Assembly: GCF_013359685.1 (NCBI RefSeq)
Contig: NZ_JABFMV010000008.1
Location: forward strand, 124,001 to 188,000
Length of the DNA stretch: 64,000 nucleotides
Reading direction: 5' to 3'
Source of the DNA: Leifsonia sp. C5G2
Lineage (GTDB): Bacteria; Actinomycetota; Actinomycetes; Actinomycetales; Microbacteriaceae
This document shows, piece by piece, positions 27,545 through 34,505 of the stretch (position 1 is its first letter; each line of letters opens with the position of its first letter). A program made the translations under genes and the position numbers. The notes below the pieces were generated by a model that worked only from the letters and a program-made list of their open reading frames with translations, was not told the origin of the DNA and searched no databases.

Positions 27545-28639
27545 TTACTTGATGCTGCTGACGGCCTTCGAGATCTTGTCCGTCAGGTCGCTCGACAGCG
27601 GGGCCGAGCCGGCCTGCTCCGCGGCGGCCTTCTGGGCGTCGCTGGAGATGATGTGGTTCACGTAGCCCTTGACCAGGTCCGCCTTGGCGGCGTCCTTGTA
27701 CTCCTGGCACGCGATCACGTAGGAGACCAGCACGAGCGGCCAGGCGCCCTTCTTGGTGTCCTTGCGGTCGATCTGGATGGCGAGGTCGTTGGTCTCGCGA
27801 CCGCTGGCGATCGGGGAGGCGGCGACCACGGCGGCAGCACCGTCGGCGCTGATCTTCTCGTAGTTGTCGCCCACCTTCAGCTGGGCGATGCTGAGGCCGG
27901 CCGAGCCCGACTCGTCGATGTAGGTGATCGAGTTCTTCGCGTTCTTCACGGCGTCGCCGACACCAGAGGTGCCCTTGGCGGCGTCGCCGACCTGGAACGG
28001 GAAGGTCTGGGAGGACGGAGCGGTCCAGACGTCGGGAGCGTTCGCCGCGAGGTACTCGGTGAAGTTCTGCGTGGTGCCCGAGTCGTCGGAGCGGTGCACG
28101 ACCGTGATCGGGGCCGACGGGAGCGAGGCACCCGAGTTCTGGCCCTTGATCTTGGCGTCGTCCCAGGTGGTGATCTTGCCCGAGAAGATGCCCGCGATGG
28201 TCGCGGCGTCGAGCTTGAGGTCCTTCACGCCGTCGACGTTGTACGCGATGGCGATCGGGGAGATGTAGACCGGGAGGTCGATGCCCTTGCTGCCCGCGGC
28301 GCAGCCCGCGAACGTTCCGGCGAGCTCCTCCGTCTTGAGGGCGGCATCGGAACCGGCGAAGTCCGCCGCGCCCGACATGAAGCTCTTGCGGCCCGCGCCG
28401 GAACCCTGCGGGTCGTAGTTGACGGTGGCCTTCGGGTTGGCCTGCTGGAAGCCGGCGGCCCAGACGGTCTGCGCGGCGGCCTGGGCGGACGAGCCGATGC
28501 CGTTCAGCGTGCCGGAGAAGTTCGTCGCAGCAGCCGTCGTGGTCGACGGGGTGCTGCCCTCGTTCGCCGCGCAGGCGGTGAGAGAGATGGCGGCCGCGGC
28601 GAGCAGAGCCACAGGAGCGCCGATGCGCTTGAGATTCAC
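27545..28639 (-). CDS. pstS: Phosphate-binding lipoprotein PstS
   Basis: 364 residues from GTG 28639, which has AAGGGA at good spacing. Lipobox SLTACAAN. Phosphate-site motifs: SSAQAAAQTVWAAGFQ, DPQGSGAGRKSFMSGAADFAGSDA, YNVDGVKDLKLDAATIAGIFSGKITTWDDAKI, HRSDDSGTTQNFTEYL. Captures phosphate outside the membrane. A PHO box lies about 94-111 bp upstream. Confidence 0.97.
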   Translation of the reverse strand: MNLKRIGAPVALLAAAAISLTACAANEGSTPSTTTAAATNFSGTLNGIGSSAQAAAQTVWAAGFQQANPKATVNYDPQGSGAGRKSFMSGAADFAGSDAALKTEELAGTFAGCAAGSKGIDLPVYISPIAIAYNVDGVKDLKLDAATIAGIFSGKITTWDDAKIKGQNSGASLPSAPITVVHRSDDSGTTQNFTEYLAANAPDVWTAPSSQTFPFQVGDAAKGTSGVGDAVKNAKNSITYIDESGSAGLSIAQLKVGDNYEKISADGAAAVVAASPIASGRETNDLAIQIDRKDTKKGAWPLVLVSYVIACQEYKDAAKADLVKGYVNHIISSDAQKAAAEQAGSAPLSSDLTDKISKAVSSIK

Positions 28640-28732
28640 AGTTGTCCCTTCGGGGATCAGTAACAACAGGACGGGGCCGGTGCGACCCGCTGGTGACGCT
28701 ATTCCCGATGTCTGTCCAGAGTCCCCCGCACT

Positions 28733-28750
28733 GGTAAACGGAAGGTTAAC
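28733..28750 (-). promoter_or_regulatory. PHO box upstream of pstS
   Basis: Minus strand GTTAACC-ttcc-GTTTACC, two 7-mers with an 11-bp period, the arrangement bound by actinobacterial PhoP. A degenerate third unit overlaps 28755-28761. Upstream of pstS by about 94 bp. Confidence 0.7.
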
Positions 28751-28794
28751 GCGGGGTGTTCTCTTGTGCTCGAAGGGGTGTGCTCGGCGGCGGG

Positions 28795-29679
28795 TCAATC
28801 CCCGATCTCGACGGTCGTCCCGAGGGGCAGCGCGTCGACCGCGGCGATCGCGTCGCTGCTCAGGCGCACGCACCCGTGAGAGACGGCGCCCCTGGCCGTC
28901 GACTGGTAGTGGATGCCGATGAGCCCGCCGTCGGACCCGCCGTACGGCTCGTCCGCCGCCGTGGCGTGCAGTGAGGTCAGCTGGATGCGGTGCTCGTCCT
29001 GACCCTGCGACGGGTCGAGGTAGCGAGCCTGCAGGTAGCCCGTTGCCGTCGGGGTGGGGGTCTCGGGAGTCCCCACGCCGACCGCGAAGCTGCTCGCGAC
29101 GGCGCCCGTCTCATCCAGGATGCTGAGCGTCTGCGTCGACGTGGAGATGACGATGCGCTCGGTGAGACGTCCGGCGAACTGCAGTGCCGAGCTCGGAACC
29201 CATGCCGCGCTCTGGGCCGGAGCCGGCGCGTCGGCGGTCGCCGTCGACGGTAGCTTCTGGCGCGCGGGCGTCAGGACCAGGGACCACTTCCCGCGGGTCC
29301 CGGCCACCACCAGCACCGTGGGCTCGCCCAGGAAGTCATGAGCCGGGATTCGGGCGACCGGCGTCGTGAAGTCGGCGCCGTAGACCGCCGTGTCGAAGGG
29401 GACGTGGAAGACCGCGCGGGCGTCGAGCCGTGGAGGTGCGGCGAGCAGCCCGGGGATCACGGCATCGAACTGCGCCGCGGGAAGCGCCTTCAGCGCCTCC
29501 GCGCTGAGAGCGGGAGGAACCGCCGGCCCGGCATCGGCGCTTTCCCGGGCGGTCGCCTTCGGCGTCGAGGCGGAGGTCGGTCGGGAGGGCTCTCCGGCCG
29601 TCGAGGTCGGGCCGCAGCCGGTGAGGAGCGCCGAGACGACGGCAGCGCCGAGGAGGAGGGGGATCGCGCGACGACGCAT
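28795..29679 (-). CDS. L,D-transpeptidase lipoprotein (array copy L1)
   Basis: 294 residues. ATG 29679 gives signal peptide MRRRAIPLLLGAAVVSALL with lipobox LTGCGP; longer starts read through the upstream hairpin. After a Ser/Thr-rich linker and a roughly 100-residue conserved N-terminal module (ALPAAQFDAVIPGLLAAP..., TPARQKLP), the YkuD domain has IGIHYQS...GAVSHGCVRLSS with catalytic Cys in SHGC. The family makes 3-3 cross-links or attaches proteins to peptidoglycan. Last gene of the array, next to pst. Confidence 0.9.
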   Translation of the reverse strand: MRRRAIPLLLGAAVVSALLTGCGPTSTAGEPSRPTSASTPKATARESADAGPAVPPALSAEALKALPAAQFDAVIPGLLAAPPRLDARAVFHVPFDTAVYGADFTTPVARIPAHDFLGEPTVLVVAGTRGKWSLVLTPARQKLPSTATADAPAPAQSAAWVPSSALQFAGRLTERIVISTSTQTLSILDETGAVASSFAVGVGTPETPTPTATGYLQARYLDPSQGQDEHRIQLTSLHATAADEPYGGSDGGLIGIHYQSTARGAVSHGCVRLSSDAIAAVDALPLGTTVEIGD

Positions 29680-29735
29680 CCTGGTCTTTCGGTTGTGTGG
29701 CGATTCGGGGAGGGGCTGCTGGGGGAGGAGCAAAG

Positions 29736-29776
29736 CGCTGTGGCGGCGCGGGCTGCGAGCCCACGCCGCCACAGCG
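29736..29776. terminator. Array hairpin after S1
   Basis: 19-nt arms 29736-29754 / 29758-29776 (GCTGTGGCGGCG ... CGCCGCCACAGC), one mismatch, 3-nt loop, directly after the S1 stop. Shares the GGCGGCG..GG stem with the hairpins at 30705, 32588 and 34454, each of which follows a surface-protein gene. Confidence 0.75.
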
Positions 29777-29787
29777 TCGACGAACGG

Positions 29788-30582
29788 TCAGCCGCTGACG
29801 ACGGGCAGGTACGGAGTGACGGCGCCCGTGGCCGAGCCCGTTCCGACCGCCGGCGGGGTGCCCGGGTCGCCGCCGGGGACCTCGGTGGGCGACCCGGTGA
29901 CGGTGACGGTGGCGTCCTGGGTGAGCGTCGCACCGGCGACGTGGACGACGATCTCGCCGGCGACCGCGGTCCCGGCCTGCAGCGCGATCGAGATCGCGAT
30001 GCAGCCTGCCTCGTCCGCGACGTGACTGGACTCCGAGATGTCGAAGGTCTGGCCCGAGTAGTCGACCGTGGTGGTGATGGGCTCGCCCGGAACGTAGCCG
30101 CAGGCGTTCACGTCGATGGGTGTGCCGGCGGCGAGATCCTCGGTGGAGATCGTCGACACGCTCGTCCGGATCCCGGTCGGCGCGAGCTGCGTGATGGTGA
30201 CGGGGTTCGCGCTGTCGCCATCGCTGCTGTCGGTGACGGCGATGGTGAGCGTCTCGCGAGGAAGCAGAGCGGGGAATGCGACCGTCGGGTCGATCTCGGC
30301 CGAGAACGCGCCGGTGCCGTCGACTGTCACGGGGAAGGTCTCCAGCGACGCGGAGTCGGGGCCTTCCAGGTCGAGGTCGAGGGTGGAGTCGGGGGTGAAT
30401 CCGCTCCCGGTGACGGTGAAGCCATCGCCCCATCCGGTCGCGTCACCCGAGATGACGTCGGGGGTGACGGTGAGCGTTCCCTCCTGGGCGGCGTTCGCCG
30501 GGACGGCGGCGAAGAGTCCTCCGGCGATGAGGGCGGCGGTGGCCGCGAGGGCACCGTAGCGGATGCGTAGTGAAGTGGTCAT
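29788..30582 (-). CDS. Secreted Ig-like repeat protein S1 ending in LPVVSG
   Basis: 264 residues. ATG 30582 (GAGGA upstream) gives signal peptide MTTSLRIRYGALAATAALIAGG...VPANA|AQEG. Two beta-rich domains of about 95 residues: first GDATGWGDGFTVTGSGFTPDSTLDL, second ACGYVPGEPITTTVDYSGQTF. A short Gly/Thr linker leads to the very C-terminal TPYLPVVSG, with no transmembrane helix or basic tail behind it. Paralogue of S2-S4. It has two cysteines in domain 2 (NACGYV, EAGCIA), unlike the others. Cell-surface or secreted; partner L1 follows. Confidence 0.78.
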   Translation of the reverse strand: MTTSLRIRYGALAATAALIAGGLFAAVPANAAQEGTLTVTPDVISGDATGWGDGFTVTGSGFTPDSTLDLDLEGPDSASLETFPVTVDGTGAFSAEIDPTVAFPALLPRETLTIAVTDSSDGDSANPVTITQLAPTGIRTSVSTISTEDLAAGTPIDVNACGYVPGEPITTTVDYSGQTFDISESSHVADEAGCIAISIALQAGTAVAGEIVVHVAGATLTQDATVTVTGSPTEVPGGDPGTPPAVGTGSATGAVTPYLPVVSG

Positions 30583-30704
30583 GAACGTCCTCGTGTGGTC
30601 GAAGCGGATGCGGCCAGTGAACAGGCAACCGTTCGGCGGCGAAAGACAGTGCTTGCGAGGGTCCCGGCGCGTCCGGTCCGGTGACGAGGGGGCGAAAGCG
30701 CGAT

Positions 30705-30735
30705 GGCGGCGTGGACTGCGGGAGTCCACGCCGCC
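30705..30735. terminator. Array hairpin after S2
   Basis: 13-bp perfect stem GGCGGCGTGGACT (30705-30717) / AGTCCACGCCGCC (30723-30735), 5-nt loop, 19 nt after the S2 stop. Member of the shared hairpin set of the array. Confidence 0.7.
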
Positions 30736-30754
30736 ACCGCGGGAAGTGCCGGCG

Positions 30755-31537
30755 TCAGCCGCTGACGACCGGGAGGGACCGCGAGGTCGACGCGGTCGCG
30801 GTCGCGCCGCCGCCGATCGTGGGGGTCTGCGTGCCTTCGGTGACGACCGTCTCGCCGATCACCTCGAGGGACACGGACTGGGACAGGCCCGAAGTCTTGC
30901 CCACCGCGGTGATGGTCAGGGTGCCGGACTCGACGACGCCTCCCATGTAGATCTGGACGGCGATAGCACCATCCGGGCCGGCGATCTCGTCGAAGGTGCC
31001 CTGGAGCGCCTCGCCGTTCATCGTCGCAGAGACCGTGACCGTCTCGCCGGGCGTGTAGCCGCCCGCGCTCAACGTGAAGCCGATCTCCTTGTCGGCGAGA
31101 TCCGCCGTGGTGATCTTCGAGACGCTCGTCGCGATGCCCTTCGGCGCGAGAACCGTGAGCTTGACCTGGTTCGAGCTGTCGCCCTCGTCGCTGGTCGCGG
31201 TCACATAGAGGAACTCGCCCGAAGCGGGCAGGGGGAGCTCGACCGTGGGCTTGTACGAGATCTGGAATCCGCCCGAGCCGTCGGCGGTGGTCTGGACGCT
31301 CGTCAGGTCGCCGCCGATCGACTGGGCGACGAAGATCGTCACATCAGAGTCGGCGGTGAAGCCGGTTCCCGTGACGTCGAGGCCGGAGCCCCAGTCGCCC
31401 GCGGTGAAGGTGGTGTTCGCGAGGCTGATGGTCGCTTCATCAGCGGCCTGGGCCGGAGCGGCGGCGAAGAAGCCGCTGGCGACGACGGCCGCCGCGGCGG
31501 CGAGGGCACCGAAGCGGATGCGCGTAGAGCTGGTCAT
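30755..31537 (-). CDS. Secreted Ig-like repeat protein S2 ending in LPVVSG
   Basis: 260 residues. Start at ATG 31537 with AAAGGAAA upstream. Signal peptide MTSSTRIRFGALAAAAAVV...APAQA|ADEA. Domain 1 contains TFTAGDWGSGLDVTGTGFTADSDVTIFV, domain 2 SAGGYTPGETVTVSATMNGEALQGTF, then a linker TPTIGGGATATAST and terminal RSLPVVSG. Closest to S3 and S4 in the signal peptide and first strands. No cysteines, no C-terminal anchor. Promoter TTGCAC-N17-TACGGT upstream. Confidence 0.78.
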   Translation of the reverse strand: MTSSTRIRFGALAAAAAVVASGFFAAAPAQAADEATISLANTTFTAGDWGSGLDVTGTGFTADSDVTIFVAQSIGGDLTSVQTTADGSGGFQISYKPTVELPLPASGEFLYVTATSDEGDSSNQVKLTVLAPKGIATSVSKITTADLADKEIGFTLSAGGYTPGETVTVSATMNGEALQGTFDEIAGPDGAIAVQIYMGGVVESGTLTITAVGKTSGLSQSVSLEVIGETVVTEGTQTPTIGGGATATASTSRSLPVVSG

Positions 31538-31580
31538 TCGTTTCCTTTGGATTGCTGAAGTGTGCCGAGTGGCGGTATCG

Positions 31581-31609
31581 ACCGTAACAGTGAGAAATTC
31601 TGGGTGCAA
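31581..31609 (-). promoter_or_regulatory. Promoter of S2
   Basis: Minus strand TTGCAC (31604-31609), 17 bp ending in CTGT, TACGGT (31581-31586), about 44 nt before the ATG. The CTGT|TAnnGT junction is shared with the S3 and S4 promoters. A 10-bp palindrome GTATTAATAC (31610-31619) touches the -35 and could be an operator. Confidence 0.65.
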
Positions 31610-31651
31610 GTATTAATACGTGAATACTGAATCAGCTGATCGGGGTCTCGG

Positions 31652-32521
31652 TCAGTCCGTGACCTCGACGGGCGTGCCGAGCGGAAGCGCATCCACCGCG
31701 GCGATGGCCTCGCTGCTCAGGCGCACGCAGCCGTGCGAGACGGCGCCCGTCGCGGTCGCCTGGTAATGGATGCCGATCAGGCCGCCGTCGGAGCCGCCGT
31801 ACGGTTCGTCGGCAGCGGTGGCGTGAAGCGAGGTCAGCTGGATGCGGTGCTCCGTCTGTCCCTGCTCCGGGTCGTGGTAGCGCGCCTGCAGGTACCCGGT
31901 GACGCCGGTCGGGGTCGGCGTCTCGGCGGTCCCCACGCCCACGGGGAACGTGCTCACGGCGGCGCCCTTGGCATCGAGGATGCTGAGGGTCTGCTTGGAT
32001 GTCGAGATGCGGACGCGCTTGTCCACTGCCCCGGCCTTCGTGAGCGCGGAGGTCGGTACCCACGCGGCGCTCTGGGCCGGAGCCGGAGCCTCGGCGGTCG
32101 CCTTCGACGGCAGCTGCTGACGAGCAGGGGTGAGGATGAGCGACCAGTCTCCCCGGGTCTCGATCCGGACGATCACGGTGGGCTCGCCCAGGAAGTTCTT
32201 GGCGGGGATACGCGCGACCGGCGTTCGGAAGTCGCTCCCGTAGACAGCGGTGTCGAACGTCATGCGGTAGGTGGCGTCGATCTTCGGGGTGGCGGTCGGC
32301 GCGGCCAGGAGCCCGGGGATCACCGCGTCGAACTCGGCGGCGGGGAGGGCTTGAAGAGCCGACGTCGTGAGGCCCGGCGGAAGGGCGGGGCCGCTGTGCG
32401 CGGCGGTCGCGCTCGCGGTCGGCGTGCGAGTCGCTGCGGGCGAGGGCGCGGTGCAGGCGGTCGTCGTGGCGGTCAGGGCTGCGGCGACGAGGAGGGCGGT
32501 GAGCATGCGGCGTTGGGTCAT
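31652..32521 (-). CDS. L,D-transpeptidase lipoprotein (array copy L2)
   Basis: 289 residues. Signal peptide MTQRRMLTALLVAAALTA with lipobox TTACTAP. Same module order as L1: linker, N-terminal conserved region (ALPAAEFDAVIPGLLAAP, FDTAVYGSDFRTPVARIPAKNFLGEPTV), YkuD with GTAETPTPTGVTGYLQARY, IGIHYQATATGAVSHGCVRLSS, and C-terminal LPLGTPVEVTD. Catalytic His and Cys present. Follows S3 in transcription order. Confidence 0.9.
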   Translation of the reverse strand: MTQRRMLTALLVAAALTATTTACTAPSPAATRTPTASATAAHSGPALPPGLTTSALQALPAAEFDAVIPGLLAAPTATPKIDATYRMTFDTAVYGSDFRTPVARIPAKNFLGEPTVIVRIETRGDWSLILTPARQQLPSKATAEAPAPAQSAAWVPTSALTKAGAVDKRVRISTSKQTLSILDAKGAAVSTFPVGVGTAETPTPTGVTGYLQARYHDPEQGQTEHRIQLTSLHATAADEPYGGSDGGLIGIHYQATATGAVSHGCVRLSSEAIAAVDALPLGTPVEVTD

Positions 32522-32587
32522 TGTTCTCGGCGATTCGTTGGGTGCACTGGGTACTGAGAGTGGGTGTCGGCGACGGGGTCAAACGGA

Positions 32588-32627
32588 GATGGCGGCGCGA
32601 ACCAGGAGAGTGGTCCGCGCCGCCATC
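32588..32627. terminator. Array hairpin after S3
   Basis: 17-nt arms 32588-32604 / 32611-32627 (GATGGCGGCGCG ... CGCGCCGCCATC), one mismatch, 6-nt loop, 16 nt after the S3 stop. Same stem as the other array hairpins. Confidence 0.75.
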
Positions 32628-32642
32628 GGCGTGTGGTGCGTG

Positions 32643-33446
32643 TCAGCCGCTGACGACCGGCAGGCGCTTGGCCGGGGTCTGGGTCGCTGCGGGCGCGGTC
32701 GAGCCGCCCACGGTCGGCGCGCCGTCGTCCGTGACGATGGTCTCGCCGACCACCGAGATGGAGGCGGTCTGCGCGAGGCCCGAGTCGACACCCGTGGCGG
32801 TGATGACCAGCGTGCCGGACTCGACGAAGCCGGTGATGTAGACGTGCTCGAGGAGGATCGAGCCGTCCGCCCCGGCCGTCGCCTCCAGAGTGCTGTCCAG
32901 AACCTCGCCGTTGTAGGTGGCCGAGATCTTGACGGTCTCGCCGGGGGTGTAGCCACCGCCGGCGATGTCGAAGCCGACCTCCTTGTTCGCCAGGTCGGCC
33001 GTCGTGATCGTCGAGACGCTGGTCGTCAGGCCCTTCGGGGCGAGAACAGTGAGCGGAACGGTGTTGGCCGTGTCGTCGGCGTCGCTGATGGCACTGACCT
33101 GAACCGTCGCATCCGGGCCCGGCAGCGGGAGCGCGCCGGCCGGAACGAAGTCGTCCAGCTGGAACGCGCCCGTCGCGTCGGCGGTCACGTCCTTCGAACC
33201 CAGCAGAGTCGTGTCGGTGCTGCCGTTCGGGACCACGGCGACGGCGACAGTGACGACGGCGTCGGCAGTGAAGCCGGTCCCGGAGACGTCGAGGCCGGTG
33301 CCCCAGTCGCCGGCCGTGAAGGTCGTGTTGGCGACGGTGATCGTCCCGGTGGCGGCGTTCGCGGGCGCGGCGGCGAGGAAGCCTCCGGCGACGACGGCCG
33401 CCGCAGCCGCGAGGGCTCCGAACCGGATGCGGGTTGAGTTGGTCAT
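32643..33446 (-). CDS. Secreted Ig-like repeat protein S3 ending in LPVVSG
   Basis: 267 residues. ATG 33446 with GAGGAAA upstream. Signal peptide MTNSTRIRFGALAAAAAVVAGG...APANA|ATGT. Domain 1 TFTAGDWGTGLDVSGTGFTADAVVTVAV, domain 2 AGGGYTPGETVKISATYNGEVLDSTL. Linker with Ala/Thr/Pro then AKRLPVVSG at the end. Domain halves resemble S2 most. Promoter TTGACG-N17-TATGGT upstream. Confidence 0.78.
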   Translation of the reverse strand: MTNSTRIRFGALAAAAAVVAGGFLAAAPANAATGTITVANTTFTAGDWGTGLDVSGTGFTADAVVTVAVAVVPNGSTDTTLLGSKDVTADATGAFQLDDFVPAGALPLPGPDATVQVSAISDADDTANTVPLTVLAPKGLTTSVSTITTADLANKEVGFDIAGGGYTPGETVKISATYNGEVLDSTLEATAGADGSILLEHVYITGFVESGTLVITATGVDSGLAQTASISVVGETIVTDDGAPTVGGSTAPAATQTPAKRLPVVSG

Positions 33447-33495
33447 TCGTTTCCTCAAGATGATCGCGGAAGAGATGCCGATTGGCATCGCGATG

Positions 33496-33524
33496 ACCAT
33501 AACAGTTTGAAATGTCACCGTCAA
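33496..33524 (-). promoter_or_regulatory. Promoter of S3
   Basis: Minus strand TTGACG (33519-33524), 17 bp ending in CTGT, TATGGT (33496-33501), 49 nt before the ATG. Best match to consensus among the three array promoters. Confidence 0.7.
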
Positions 33525-33566
33525 ACGTTGGGATTTCTCAGCCCAGATGGAGATGTTTGAGAAGGA

Positions 33567-34403
33567 TCAGTCCGCGATCTCGATAGCTGTTCCGAGCGGC
33601 AGCGCGTCGACCGCCGCGATCGCGGCGGCGGAGAGCCTCAGGCAGCCGTGCGAGACCGCCCCGGTCGCGGTGGTCTGGTGATGGATCCCGATCAGCCCGC
33701 CGTCCGAGCCGCCGTACGGTTCGTCGGCGGCGGTGGCGTGGAGTGACGTCAGCTGGATGCGGTGCGCGGTCTGGTCCTGCGCGGGGTCGAAGTAGCGCGC
33801 CTGCAGGTACCCCGTGCCGGTCGGCGTCGGCGTATCCTTCGCGCCGACACCGACGGGGAAGCTGTCGAGCGTCGCACCCTGTGCGTCGACGACGGTCAGC
33901 GTCTGCTTCGCGGTCGAGACCACGACACGCTTGTCGAGCTTCGCCGTGTGGCGCAGCGCGGAGGTGGGGACCCAGGCGGCGCTCTGGGTGGGCGCGGGAG
34001 ACGCCGCGGAGGCTTTCGAGGGCAGCTTCTGCCGCGCCGGCGTCAGCACGAGGGACCAGTCGCCACGTGTTTCGGCGCGGACCACCACGGAGGGCTCGCC
34101 GAGGAAGTTCTTGGCCAGGAGCCGGGCGACGGGGGTCGTGAAGTCGTCGCCGTAGACGGCGGTGTCGAAGACGACCTTGTAAGAGTCGCGGATGCGCAAC
34201 TGCGCGGGAGCGGCGAGGAGCCCGGGAATGACCGCGCCGTAGTCGGCTGCGGGGAGCGCGCGGAGGGTGGAGGTGGTGAGCCCGGGCGGCAGGGGAGGTG
34301 CGGCAGAGCTTCGGGCCGGGGCGGGCTGCTCGCTGCAGCCGGCCACGAGGGCGAGCGCGGCCGTGGCGGCGAGCACGGTGGTGAGGAGGCGGCGGAGGGT
34401 CAT
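33567..34403 (-). CDS. L,D-transpeptidase lipoprotein (array copy L3)
   Basis: 278 residues. ATG 34403; lipobox LVAGCSEQ. Shorter linker than L1/L2. N-terminal conserved region (ALPAADYGAVIPGLLAAP, VARLLAKNFLGEPSVV), YkuD with GAKDTPTPTGTGYLQARYFDP and IGIHHQTTATGAVSHGCLRLSA: catalytic Cys kept, the usual V of SHGCVRL is L. Lies between S4 and S3. Confidence 0.9.
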   Translation of the reverse strand: MTLRRLLTTVLAATAALALVAGCSEQPAPARSSAAPPLPPGLTTSTLRALPAADYGAVIPGLLAAPAQLRIRDSYKVVFDTAVYGDDFTTPVARLLAKNFLGEPSVVVRAETRGDWSLVLTPARQKLPSKASAASPAPTQSAAWVPTSALRHTAKLDKRVVVSTAKQTLTVVDAQGATLDSFPVGVGAKDTPTPTGTGYLQARYFDPAQDQTAHRIQLTSLHATAADEPYGGSDGGLIGIHHQTTATGAVSHGCLRLSAAAIAAVDALPLGTAIEIAD

Positions 34404-34453
34404 GTGCGGTGTCTCCCTGGGGTGGTTCGGATCAAGCGGCGGGCGGAACGCAG

Positions 34454-34488
34454 AATGGCGGCGCGGACCCGGGGTCCGCGCCGCCATT
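34454..34488. terminator. Array hairpin after S4
   Basis: Perfect 16-bp stem AATGGCGGCGCGGACC (34454-34469) / GGTCCGCGCCGCCATT (34473-34488), 3-nt loop, 18 nt after the S4 stop. The strongest of the four array hairpins. Confidence 0.8.
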
Positions 34489-34505
34489 CGCTCAGGAAGC
34501 GCGAG

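Noticed and set aside
31560-31650. PHO box upstream of S2
   Set aside because: GTAACAG-like sequences here are part of the shared -10/spacer element of the S promoters and do not repeat with an 11-bp period.
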